A DNA stretch of 54,457 bases from Paracoccaceae bacterium. Its GTDB lineage: Bacteria > Pseudomonadota > Alphaproteobacteria > Rhodobacterales > Rhodobacteraceae. This document shows, piece after piece, positions 16,919-24,486 of this stretch (the first letter of the stretch is position 1; every line of letters starts with the position of its first letter). The notes beneath the pieces are model-generated. The model was not told the origin of the DNA. It saw only the letters and a list, made by a program, of their open reading frames with translations, and did not search any database. The stretch covers positions 1 to 54,457 of the forward strand of contig JAHQVS010000031.1 in assembly GCA_019634215.1 (NCBI GenBank). The letters are read 5' to 3'. A program made the translations under genes and the position numbers.

Positions 16919-17015
16919 GGGACAGGATTAGCAATTCTCCCCGCCAATCAGCAGCTATTGCCGCCTTATGCTGCGCTTCGGAGGACGACCAAAGGCGTTC
17001 AGGGAGCGCCAGCGG

Positions 17016-17228
17016 TTAATCCGCCTCCCGCGCCTCGCTGCGCAACATAATCGGCACCCCCTCGCGAATTGGAAACGCCAAGCGGGCTTTTTCTGAGCGC
17101 AGCTCGTTCCGCTCCCGGTCATAGATCAGCGGGCCATGAGTCAAAGGACAGACCAGACTCTCTAATAGTTTGGGGTCGATTTCCATATGAGGCGCTCTAT
17201 CGCTCGGCCCCGGCTTGTCACTTGACAT
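17016..17228 (-). CDS. Trm112/YcaR-family small protein
   Basis: A 70-residue Trm112-like protein ([21 protein letters not shown]). The family acts as an activator/chaperone of methyltransferases in eukaryotes; its bacterial role is less clear. Only one cysteine of the zinc site remains, which is the common alphaproteobacterial form. The start at 17228 is supported by AAGGAG eight bases upstream, giving a 14-residue N-terminal tail before the conserved MEIDPKLLE core. The 12-bp gap to the LON-domain gene indicates one operon. Confidence 0.85.
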   Translation of the reverse strand: MSSDKPGPSDRAPHMEIDPKLLESLVCPLTHGPLIYDRERNELRSEKARLAFPIREGVPIMLRSEAREAD

Positions 17229-17240
17229 GCGCTTGGCTCC

Positions 17241-17900
17241 TTATTGCAGGTCGGCGCTGCCCTCAGGCGCGGCGACGACAAATTGCATCAATGCTTTCAG
17301 GTCGCGTTTGCGATCCTCAAGCGTTGGCGCCTCCATCAGAGCTTGTTTCTCTTGTGGGGAAAATGGGCACAGCATCGCGATGGCGTTCACTAAGGTTTCG
17401 TCATCGGCACGGCTAAGCGCCTCCCAATCCGCCGACAGTTTTGCAGCGTCGAAATAGCGCCGGAGCAATGAGAGGAACACCTTTCGATCATCCTCGTTGA
17501 TCTCCGAGGGAGGTGGGTCCATGTCATGGGTGTAATTGCTCCAATCCGCCTTGATCCGGCGAAAGGGAGTGAATCCCTCGATTTCCTCGGCGATTCGAAA
17601 TCGTATCACTCCTGAGAGCGCAATCAGATAGCGGCCATCCTCGGTTTCCGAAAAACTCGTAATCCGACCACAGCAGCCAATTTCGTATAAAGGCGGATTG
17701 GGGCCATCCTGACGGGGCTGCGCCATGCCAATGAGGCGGTGATCTGAGCGCAGCACATCATCGAGCATCGCCAAGTAGCGCGGCTCGAAGATGTTCAGGG
17801 GCAAACGTGCCCTTGGCAGCAATAACGCGCCCTCCAGTGGAAAAACTGGGATCACCTCTGGAAGACTATGCAAAGAGATACGCCGCGTCATCGCTGTCAT
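17241..17900 (-). CDS. LON substrate-binding domain protein
   Basis: A 219-residue protein carrying only the N-terminal substrate-recognition (PUA-like) domain of Lon: PVFPLEGALLLPRARLPLNIFEPRY at the start, then IGCCGRITSFSETEDGRYLI and a C-terminal helical half. The AAA and protease domains are absent and not nearby, so this is the stand-alone family, not a truncated lon. The function of the family is not established; a role as adaptor or sensor is a guess. AAGGAG lies nine bases before the ATG. Part of the ybbN-LON-Trm112 leftward cluster. Confidence 0.87.
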   Translation of the reverse strand: MTAMTRRISLHSLPEVIPVFPLEGALLLPRARLPLNIFEPRYLAMLDDVLRSDHRLIGMAQPRQDGPNPPLYEIGCCGRITSFSETEDGRYLIALSGVIRFRIAEEIEGFTPFRRIKADWSNYTHDMDPPPSEINEDDRKVFLSLLRRYFDAAKLSADWEALSRADDETLVNAIAMLCPFSPQEKQALMEAPTLEDRKRDLKALMQFVVAAPEGSADLQ

Positions 17901-17944
17901 TAAAACAGGCTCCTTGCGCCAAATCTTAGCGGTTGCGCCCGACT

Positions 17945-18868
17945 TTAGCTGAATATCATCGACGATAGACGGCGACGCCCAGAAAGAGTGAGCGGGTCGG
18001 TCGGGCCGAAGGTGTCGAAAAGCTTCATCAGCTGCTGTTTCGCCGCCTCCTCATTCCAAGTGCGGTCGCGACGGAAAATTTCCAACAATTCTTCAATCGC
18101 GCCGCCACGATCGTCGGTCGCGGCCAATGCCAGAGCGAGGTCATACCGGGCTTGATGATTGTCGGCGTTCGTCTCCAGGGCAGCGCGATTCTGCGCCATC
18201 GCCGCCATCGCCCCGGCGCTCTCTTCGGCAAGTTCAACAGCGCCTCTGGCTGATTTAATAGCCGGATCATCCTGTTTGTCGTCCGGGACCATGGCGAGGG
18301 TCTGACGCGCGCGATCAAGGTCTCCGGCGGCTGTGTAGCATTTGGCGAGACCTCCAAGCGCGCGGATCTCCGTCGGCTCTGTCTGAAGAATCGCAGCGTA
18401 GGTTTGAGCCGCTTCTGCGATGACGCCGTCTTTCAGCGCTGCTTCCGCCGCTTCGATGGCTTCATCAATATCGGCTCCTACAGCTTCGCCACCGCCTGCT
18501 TTGAGAACGCCGTCGATGAATTGTTTGATCTGGGATGGGGGCAATGCGCCCATAAAGCCGTCAATTGGTTGACCGTTTACAAAGGCGAAGACGGCGGGGA
18601 TCGATTGCACCCGCAGCTGCCCCGCGATCATCGGGTCGGTGTCGATATTCACCTTCGCCAAGGCGATCTTTCCGCCTGCCGCCGTGACGGCCTTTTCCAG
18701 CTCAGGCGTCAAGGTGCGGCAGGGCGCGCAACCTGCGGCCCAGAAATCCACGATCACCGGTCGCCGCCGCGACTCCTCGATCACTTGCGTCATGAAGGTG
18801 GCGTCGGTGGCGTCGAAAATATCGCCGCCGGCTGCCTCGTTCGCTGGTTGTTTACCAAATCCCAACAT
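17945..18868 (-). CDS. ybbN: YbbN/CnoX thioredoxin-TPR co-chaperone
   Basis: A 307-residue protein with an N-terminal thioredoxin domain (residues ~20-125; active site WAAGCAPCRTL, cis-Pro in SIPAVFAF) and C-terminal TPR-like helices (~135-300). E. coli CnoX has lost one catalytic cysteine, but here both are present (CAPC), so disulfide exchange is possible as well as holdase activity. In characterised homologues it protects proteins from oxidative aggregation and hands them to GroEL or DnaK. The 44-bp gap to the LON-domain gene suggests co-transcription. Confidence 0.88.
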   Translation of the reverse strand: MLGFGKQPANEAAGGDIFDATDATFMTQVIEESRRRPVIVDFWAAGCAPCRTLTPELEKAVTAAGGKIALAKVNIDTDPMIAGQLRVQSIPAVFAFVNGQPIDGFMGALPPSQIKQFIDGVLKAGGGEAVGADIDEAIEAAEAALKDGVIAEAAQTYAAILQTEPTEIRALGGLAKCYTAAGDLDRARQTLAMVPDDKQDDPAIKSARGAVELAEESAGAMAAMAQNRAALETNADNHQARYDLALALAATDDRGGAIEELLEIFRRDRTWNEEAAKQQLMKLFDTFGPTDPLTLSGRRRLSSMIFS

Positions 18869-18963
18869 CGCCGCTCACTCGCCAGTGGTTGATCCAGGGA
18901 TGTGATGTAGGGCGATGGCGTCCCATCACGCAATGCTGGCGATACGCTAGCGCGGGATCGTCC

Positions 18964-19497
18964 TCAGCCAGAAGCGCCTTCTTGTTCCAATGCGCCGAAG
19001 TCGACCAATATCGGTGGATGGCCGACTTCAGTTAAGAAGCGGGCCAGATCGGCTGAGGTGAGGGCGATCGTGGCCTCGTTATGTAGTGGGTGACAGTTGA
19101 CAGTCCCGGCCGCCATCACTGATGCGTCGACCACTAGCGAAATTTCGCCCACTGCGGCATTCGCCGCCGCTAAGGGTGTCACTGCGCCTGGTGAAACCCC
19201 GATGGCGGCCATCATCACGTCTGGTTTGGCGAAGCTCATCTTCGGCGCGGCAAGTGCTTTTTCCAGATCGCGAATTCGTATGCGCCGATCTTCCAGACAG
19301 GTGATCAGCCATAGACCCCCCTTTTTGTCCTTCATAAACATGTTCTTAACATGCGTACCGGGCAGTTCGCCCCGCAATGCTTGGCTTTCTTCCACAGTGA
19401 ACAACGGTGGATGACGGTGAACTGTGAAGGGGATCTCAAGCTGCTCCAACTTGGCGAGCAACTCGGCTTCCGTAAGAGGAGGGCGATTCATGTCCAT
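18964..19497 (-). CDS. prolyl-tRNA deacylase (ProXp/YbaK family)
   Basis: A 177-residue trans-editing factor that clears mischarged aminoacyl-tRNAs, most likely Ala-tRNA(Pro) (PrdX/ProXp-ala subgroup). Conserved elements include the N-terminal FTVHRHPPLFTVEES, the catalytic-site Lys region HVKNMFMKDKKG, GVSPGAVTPLA and the C-terminal LHNEATIALTSADL. The cytosolic stand-alone form is typical of alphaproteobacteria, whose ProRS lacks the INS editing domain. Its 5' end lies about 90 bp from the oppositely oriented tRNA-Gly. The editing specificity is from family resemblance. Confidence 0.87.
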   Translation of the reverse strand: MDMNRPPLTEAELLAKLEQLEIPFTVHRHPPLFTVEESQALRGELPGTHVKNMFMKDKKGGLWLITCLEDRRIRIRDLEKALAAPKMSFAKPDVMMAAIGVSPGAVTPLAAANAAVGEISLVVDASVMAAGTVNCHPLHNEATIALTSADLARFLTEVGHPPILVDFGALEQEGASG

Positions 19498-19560
19498 CTC
19501 TGTAGCCAGGGTAAAAATGACGCTTGCGCTACGGCGCGGGTCCGACTACATCATCGCAAC

Positions 19561-19579
19561 CCGCTGCGGCAAGCAGCGG
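19561..19579. other. 7-bp hairpin just before tRNA-Gly
   Basis: CCGCTGC and its exact complement flank a GGCAA loop, ending six bases before the tRNA. It has no T-run. It may be a tRNA leader processing structure or only part of the promoter region. Confidence 0.3.
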
Positions 19580-19585
19580 CTGGAT

Positions 19586-19660
19586 GCGGGCGTAGCTCAG
19601 GGGTAGAGCATTACCTTGCCAAGGTAAGGGTCGTGAGTTCGAATCTCATCGCCCGCTCCA
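19586..19660 (+). tRNA. tRNA-Gly (anticodon GCC)
   Basis: A full cloverleaf: acceptor GCGGGCG pairing with CGCCCGC, D-arm GCTC/GAGC, anticodon stem TTACC/GGTAA with loop TTGCCAA (GCC), T-arm GTGAG TTCGAAT CTCAT, discriminator T and an encoded CCA end (19658-19660). It marks the left edge of the accessory cassette that runs to the tRNA-Arg at 27.8 kb. Confidence 0.95.
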
Positions 19661-19805
19661 AACATATATCCTTTTATACAATTGAAGTTCTTTGAGCATT
19701 CGCGCCCAAATGAACTTTTTTGCCTATGGATTATCGTCTCTGTAGTGAGGGTGTTTCTTAAGAAGCGGTGTTGGCTTCACCTGAACACTCTGAAATCCAA
19801 TTGAA

Positions 19806-19819
19806 ATATTGATCAATAT
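19806..19819. promoter_or_regulatory. 14-bp perfect palindrome ATATTGATCAATAT
   Basis: Self-complementary over 14 bases, about 170 bp before the DMSP-lyase-family gene. It resembles FNR half-sites (TTGAT/ATCAA) but lacks the four-base spacer, so the binding protein is unknown. Confidence 0.35.
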
Positions 19820-19918
19820 GCTGATAGAGCTCAGTTTATCGTTCATTCATACAATAATATGGCGGGTGATTAACTCACGGTTATTGAAAATATTCCATTC
19901 CAGAGATTTTTTCAACAT

Positions 19919-19946
19919 TTGACAACGTGAAATAGATTGGTAGGCT
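19919..19946 (+). promoter_or_regulatory. candidate sigma-70 promoter for the DMSP-lyase-family gene
   Basis: A consensus TTGACA (19919-19924) is followed after 16 bases by TAGGCT (19941-19946), which matches the -10 consensus in three positions. A transcript would start about 30 bases before the GTG start at 19986. The -35 is strong, the -10 weak. Confidence 0.35.
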
Positions 19947-19985
19947 CATCCATCTTTGGGCGATTAGTCAAAGTCGAGGCATCTT

Positions 19986-20855
19986 GTGAGGGATATCTCA
20001 AATATTGGCGCCGCTGCGAGAGCTTGCTTTGCTGCTTTTCGGGATGCGCTTGATCAACGGGCTTTGCAGGATCCTGAGTTAGAGTCTTTCGTTGAGGCGA
20101 TGGGGTGTGAAGATCTTATTCGCGTTCAGCGTGGCCCTTTTCCGCAGTGCCCTCACCATTCTATGCAAAAATTAGACGCGCTTCTGAGGAGTGGGTCAGA
20201 TGATTCTCTGACAAGGGCGGTGCAAAATGCCGCGGGCCACCTAGACTGGTCGCCTCTCTATGATGGCGTGGACCTTGGTGGCGTTAGCGGCAGCACTGGA
20301 CAGCGTGTTGAAGACATGCTGGCTGCGCAGATGGTTGGCTCATACGGTTGCTTTATGGGTGATCGGATCGCCGCCGGCATCCTCGTGGCTCCCCCTGGAA
20401 CGCATTATCCCCTGCACTCCCATGAGGCGAAGGAAGTCTATTGGTGTGTTGCGGGGAGAGTTGATGTTGCCTATGGCGTAGATGGTCAAACGCGCCGGTT
20501 GGCCGCTGGCGATCATGCGGTGACACCGCCCCTATGCTTGCATGCGTTGCACACTCAAGAAAGTCCAGCGCTCGTGCTCTATGTTTGGGAGGGTGACATA
20601 AGAGCGCCGACATGGTGGTGGGTGAAGGAAGACAGCGGGCAGTGGTCCCGAACAGCCTGGCGACGCTTGCCGGGCGAGCCATGGCGAATTGAGCATCGCG
20701 AGCAAGTGGGGCCGAACATCCCGATGGGGCCGCCAAGCTCCACGCACACCTACCTCAAATCACCGATGCAAAAAGAAAGATCTTCTAAGCTTCAGCAGAC
20801 CAACGCTCAAACGTCTCAATCCTCTCGCGAATACGGCGATAAAACTCCTCACTAA
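19986..20855 (+). CDS. DMSP-lyase-family cupin (DddQ/DddL-like)
   Basis: A 289-residue protein with a helical N-domain (~1-110) and a C-terminal cupin (~115-215). The cupin has the full signature of the dimethylsulfoniopropionate lyase family: YPLHSHEAKEVYW gives metal ligands His144, His146 and Glu150 plus catalytic-type Tyr141 and Tyr152, with a distal His186 in LCLHALHT. Family members cleave DMSP to dimethyl sulfide and acrylate with a bound transition metal. The GTG start has GAGG six bases upstream. The last ~50 residues are Ser/Gln/Lys-rich, look non-conserved and overlap the convergent LysR gene by 71 bp. The neighbourhood (LysR, FAD oxidoreductase, amine-type importer) suggests a catabolic unit. 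A related substrate other than DMSP remains possible. Confidence 0.75.
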   Translation: MRDISNIGAAARACFAAFRDALDQRALQDPELESFVEAMGCEDLIRVQRGPFPQCPHHSMQKLDALLRSGSDDSLTRAVQNAAGHLDWSPLYDGVDLGGVSGSTGQRVEDMLAAQMVGSYGCFMGDRIAAGILVAPPGTHYPLHSHEAKEVYWCVAGRVDVAYGVDGQTRRLAAGDHAVTPPLCLHALHTQESPALVLYVWEGDIRAPTWWWVKEDSGQWSRTAWRRLPGEPWRIEHREQVGPNIPMGPPSSTHTYLKSPMQKERSSKLQQTNAQTSQSSREYGDKTPH

Positions 20856-21693
20856 TCGCTCGCGCCTCGTGCTTGAGTGGGCGGATCAGATCAAGCTCGA
20901 ATTGAATTCGAGGCGAGAAGGTGCGTGCTACGACTCCATCGTCCAAGGGCGCCGCGCCATTTACAACGTCTACAAGCGCGACACCCGCCCCCGCACACAC
21001 CAAACTCCGTGCGATGGCGAAGTAGGAGCTCGTGACATTGCGGCGAATGGAGACGCCCGCCTCAGCGACTAGCCCATCAAGCCGTTGGTCTATCGGGTGG
21101 TTGCCGGTGATTGAGATCACCGTTCTTTTCTCCAAAGCTTCTGGAGTGATGATTGCTGTGGAGGCGAGAGGGTCATCAGATCGCATGATGCAAACGCATG
21201 GTAATTCAATCGTTTCAATCTCTAGGCCTTCGACTGGAGCTGGCGCATCGATCAGTCCGATATCTATTTGACGGCCTGCGACCCAGCTTGCGATCCGCCT
21301 CGAGCTTCTGACCAATAGATCGATTTGAACGTCTGGGTGCTCTATTTGAAATTCGGCGATGATACCGGGCAACAAGTTGATGGCGGCCGCGCCGTTGGAC
21401 GCCACGCTGACAACCCCGAGGGTGTTGTTGCGTATCGCCGCCGCGCGCTGCTCTATACGCATAGCGGCTAGGAGCCCAAGCTCAGTTTCCTCTTTCAACA
21501 AAAGCGCTTCGCTCGTCGGCGCGAAGTATCCTTTTGAGCGATAAAACAGGCGGAATCCAAGCTCAGACTCAAGATTGGATAGCGCGACGCTTACGGCAGA
21601 TTGCGACACGTTAAGCCTTTCCGCCGCATGGGTGACGGACCCTGATTTTAGAAGCGCGTCAAAGACTTCGAGTTGACGGAGCTTAACGCGCAT
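20785..21693 (-). CDS. LysR-family transcriptional regulator
   Basis: 302 residues: N-terminal winged helix (residues 1-60, AERLNVSQSAVSVALSNLE), a linker helix, and a periplasmic-binding-like effector domain (~90-295). Divergent from the FAD oxidoreductase-importer operon, with a dyad at 21724-21743 in the 100-bp intergenic space that suits a LysR operator. Its 3' end overlaps the convergent DMSP-lyase-family gene by 71 bp. The inducer is unknown; by position it probably controls the operon to its right and perhaps the cupin. Confidence 0.88.
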   Translation of the reverse strand: MRVKLRQLEVFDALLKSGSVTHAAERLNVSQSAVSVALSNLESELGFRLFYRSKGYFAPTSEALLLKEETELGLLAAMRIEQRAAAIRNNTLGVVSVASNGAAAINLLPGIIAEFQIEHPDVQIDLLVRSSRRIASWVAGRQIDIGLIDAPAPVEGLEIETIELPCVCIMRSDDPLASTAIITPEALEKRTVISITGNHPIDQRLDGLVAEAGVSIRRNVTSSYFAIARSLVCAGAGVALVDVVNGAAPLDDGVVARTFSPRIQFELDLIRPLKHEARAISEEFYRRIRERIETFERWSAEA

Positions 21694-21723
21694 CTAGACC
21701 TCTTTAGGCTGATCCATAAATGA

Positions 21724-21743
21724 ATCGAAATTTTACATTCGAT
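21724..21743. promoter_or_regulatory. candidate LysR operator dyad (ATCGAA-N8-TTCGAT)
   Basis: A perfect 6-bp inverted repeat spans 20 bases in the divergent spacer between the LysR gene and the FAD oxidoreductase. A third, self-complementary TTCGAA sits at 21761-21766. The arrangement of one recognition dyad plus a second half-site toward the activated promoter is what LysR regulators usually use. Confidence 0.5.
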
Positions 21744-21793
21744 GAATTCAATTGACCTCATTCGAAACCAGCTGAAAGCATGGGTCAAGCGCG

Positions 21794-23218
21794 GTGAGGG
21801 AGGCGATGGTGACCCAAATGGGCTTGAATCTTAAGCTGGCCTCATTCCTGGTTGGTGGATTTCGATCTTTGAGCTCCAAGCAAAGTTCCCAGAGCCACAG
21901 AGATTTGTTCACAGATGCTTATGTCGAACAGCCGTTGTGGCTCGATGATGTTCCGCCTCAGCCTGAATTAGACTCCAGTCCACCAAAGGCTGCTGATGTT
22001 GTGGTCATTGGTGCGGGTTACACGGGTCTGAACGCGGCGCTTCAAACGGTGCGAGGAGGTCGATCTACAGTCGTTTTGGAAGCGGGGGTGGCCGGAAGCG
22101 GCTGCAGCACACGAAACGGTGGTCAAATTAGCACCAGTATTAAGCCTAGTCTTGGTAATCTGGCCCGCCGCTTTGGCTTTGACCGGGCAAGGGCGATCAG
22201 AGGTGAAGGTGTTACGGCGCTTGATTGGCTTGAAACGTTTGTGACGACTGAAGATATCGCCTGCGATTTTCACCGTTGCGGTCGTTTTTATGCGGCGCAT
22301 ACGCCAAAACATTTCGAAGAACTGGCCAAGGACGCCGATAGCCGTCGCCAAAAAGAAGGGATGGATAGTCGGGTTGTTACAAAAGCCGAACAGCACAGCG
22401 AGCTTGGCACCGACTTCTACCATGGCGGCGTGGTGCAGCTCGGGTATGCGGCCATTCATCCGGGAAGATATCATCAGGGCTTGTTGCAGTCGGTCGTGAA
22501 TGCTGGCGTGGATGTTGTCCCGCATTGCGCCGCTCAAGCGATCAAACCTGAAGGTAAAGGGTTTCGGGTCATTACGGCTAAGCATGAGATAATCGCTCGT
22601 AACGTTATTGTCGCCACCAACGGTTATACATCTGAGTTAACGCCTTGGCTCCGACGCCGAGTCATCCCGATAGGCAGTTATGTCATCGCCACCGAACCCT
22701 TGCCGGTGGAGCTGGTGAACCAGCTTTTCCCCACGGACCGTACGGCATGTGATACGCGCCGGGTGGTGTACTACTATCGCGCCTCTCCTGACCGTCGCCG
22801 GATTGTCTTTGGCGGGCGCGTGGCGGCGCGGGAAACGGACCCAAGGGCGAGTGCGCCACGCTTGCACCGAGAGATGTCACGAATTTTTCCACAGTTAGAG
22901 ACGGCGCGAGTCAGCCATTCCTGGCAGGGTTTTGTCGCTTATAGTTTCGACGAGTTACCCCACACTGGTGTTCATGGGGGTGTGCATTTTGCGATGGGCT
23001 ATTGCGGCTCCGGCGTCTCAATGGCCAGTTATCTTGGCATGAAGATTGGACTTCGCGTGTTGGGCAGCCCGGAGGGCCGAACGGCGCTTGACGATCTGCC
23101 GTTTCCGACCCGCCCGGCCTATACCGGCACGCCGTGGTTCTTGCCGCCAGTCGTGGCTTGGTATCGGTGGCGTGATGAAATTGAGTATCGACGACATGCG
23201 AGATCACGCGTCGGATAG
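21794..23218 (+). CDS. FAD-dependent amine oxidoreductase (DAO/PuuB-like)
   Basis: A 474-residue flavoprotein of the D-amino-acid oxidase family. An N-terminal extension of ~65 residues with W-LDD-P motif precedes the Rossmann GAGYTG (Gly73, Gly75, Gly78) and VLEAG. RNGGQIS, the substrate-lid region, and the C-terminal FAMGYCGSGVSMASYLG (second FAD contact) follow. Closest relatives by motif are gamma-glutamylputrescine oxidases (PuuB/OrdL), which oxidise an amine to an aldehyde with O2. Starts at GTG 21794, ATG 21806 or GTG 21809 are all possible; GGGAGG at 21798-21803 best suits 21809. It leads the importer operon, so its substrate is probably what the importer brings in. A partner aldehyde dehydrogenase is not in the window. 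Confidence 0.83.
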   Translation: MREAMVTQMGLNLKLASFLVGGFRSLSSKQSSQSHRDLFTDAYVEQPLWLDDVPPQPELDSSPPKAADVVVIGAGYTGLNAALQTVRGGRSTVVLEAGVAGSGCSTRNGGQISTSIKPSLGNLARRFGFDRARAIRGEGVTALDWLETFVTTEDIACDFHRCGRFYAAHTPKHFEELAKDADSRRQKEGMDSRVVTKAEQHSELGTDFYHGGVVQLGYAAIHPGRYHQGLLQSVVNAGVDVVPHCAAQAIKPEGKGFRVITAKHEIIARNVIVATNGYTSELTPWLRRRVIPIGSYVIATEPLPVELVNQLFPTDRTACDTRRVVYYYRASPDRRRIVFGGRVAARETDPRASAPRLHREMSRIFPQLETARVSHSWQGFVAYSFDELPHTGVHGGVHFAMGYCGSGVSMASYLGMKIGLRVLGSPEGRTALDDLPFPTRPAYTGTPWFLPPVVAWYRWRDEIEYRRHARSRVG

Positions 23219-23325
23219 AGTCCGGCGTTGATGAGCCGGAGGGAGGCGTCGCCCACCCGAGCGGTATGAAAACATGGGCGACGTCGTGGCCTTGCTGATG
23301 GCCGACCACGAAGGAGAACGACCCG

Positions 23326-24369
23326 ATGAAAGCCAGTCTCTACCTTGCAACCGCCACTGCGGCCTTAGTTTCCTTTTCGGCTTTTGCAGCCGACAAGACC
23401 GTCACAATCGCTTCATGGGGTGGCTCCTACCAGGAAGCGCAAAGCAAGGCGCTGTTTGAGCCTGCCGCCGAAGCAACGGGCGTTGTTGTGAAACAAGAGA
23501 CCTATGGCGGCATGTCAGATGTGCGGCTTCAGGTGCAAACTGGCGCCGTCACGCTCGATATTGTGGCGAGTGGTTCCGGCTCTGCATCACGTGCTGCGGC
23601 TGAAGGCCTGCTGGAAGAATTGGATTACGATTTAATCGACGTCTCTACCTTCTATCCAACATTAAAGATGAAGCACTGCGTCGGCGGCGATGTCTTTTCA
23701 ACGGTTTATGCCTGGAACACTGAGACCTTTGGTGATGCCGGCCCACAGAGCTGGGCTGATTTTTGGGATGTCGAAAAGTTTCCAGGCAAACGCGCCTACC
23801 GTGGCAAAGTCTCCGGCGCTCTAGAACCTGCGCTGATGGCAGACGGCGTTGCGCCTGAGGATGTCTATAAGGTGTTGGGTAGTGAAGAGGGCATCGAACG
23901 TGCGATTGATAAGATCCGTGAGTTGAAGCCTCACATCGACGTATTTTGGACTTCGGGCGCACAACACGCTCAATTGATGAAGGACGGTGAGGTTGATATG
24001 TCGAGTGGCTGGAATGGTCGCTTCGACAACGCTGCGAAGGATGGCGCAAAGGTCCAGTATAGTTTCAATCAAGCATTGCTGGACTATGACTGTTTCGCGA
24101 TTCCGAAGGGGGCGCCGAATAAAGACACCGCCATGGCGTTCCTGGCTGAAATCTCTAAAGCCGAATATCAGGCCAACCTCCCAAAGTATATCACTTACGG
24201 GCCGACCAATAAGGCGGCTTACGACCTTGGAACAATCGATGAGACCGTGGCCAAGGCTCTGCCGTCTCACCCAGACAACGCGGCGCTTCAGCTGCCTGTT
24301 GATATTGAGTGGTACGCGAAATGGGAAACGATCGCATCTGAGATGTATCAAGAGATGCTGACGGAATAG
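23326..24369 (+). CDS. polyamine-type ABC transporter substrate-binding protein (PotD/PotF-like)
   Basis: A 347-residue periplasmic binding protein with a Sec signal peptide (cleavage after AFA), ITIASWGGSYQEAQ-like N-terminus, PKGAPNKDTAMAFL and a C-terminal EWYAKWE motif of the spermidine/putrescine family. AAGGAG lies eight bases before the ATG. First gene of a four-gene importer. Ligand could be a polyamine, an opine or a quaternary amine or sulfonium zwitterion; sequence alone does not decide. A stem-loop follows it. Confidence 0.87.
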   Translation: MKASLYLATATAALVSFSAFAADKTVTIASWGGSYQEAQSKALFEPAAEATGVVVKQETYGGMSDVRLQVQTGAVTLDIVASGSGSASRAAAEGLLEELDYDLIDVSTFYPTLKMKHCVGGDVFSTVYAWNTETFGDAGPQSWADFWDVEKFPGKRAYRGKVSGALEPALMADGVAPEDVYKVLGSEEGIERAIDKIRELKPHIDVFWTSGAQHAQLMKDGEVDMSSGWNGRFDNAAKDGAKVQYSFNQALLDYDCFAIPKGAPNKDTAMAFLAEISKAEYQANLPKYITYGPTNKAAYDLGTIDETVAKALPSHPDNAALQLPVDIEWYAKWETIASEMYQEMLTE

Positions 24370-24377
24370 ACTGCCAG

Positions 24378-24403
24378 GGCCTGCGCGAGATTTTGCGCAG
24401 GCC
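24378..24403 (+). promoter_or_regulatory. intercistronic stem-loop after the binding-protein gene
   Basis: A perfect 9-bp stem (GGCCTGCGC with its complement) and an 8-base loop, nine bases after the stop and without a T-run. Such structures commonly protect the upstream message so the binding protein is made in excess over the membrane parts. Confidence 0.55.
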
Positions 24404-24486
24404 ATCACCCATGTTTGGGGGCGGTTTGGTTGCTGTGGGCCCGCCTTCGTCTATGTGCCGCTACATTCTGAGTTGGAGGCGCGATC

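Larger units (their letters stand above)
19661..19985. other. AT-rich intergenic leader
   Basis: 325 bases without a convincing gene and distinctly more AT-rich than the flanking genes. It holds a 14-bp perfect palindrome and a plausible promoter, listed separately, and no second copy of the tRNA-Gly 3' end that I can see. Confidence 0.6.
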
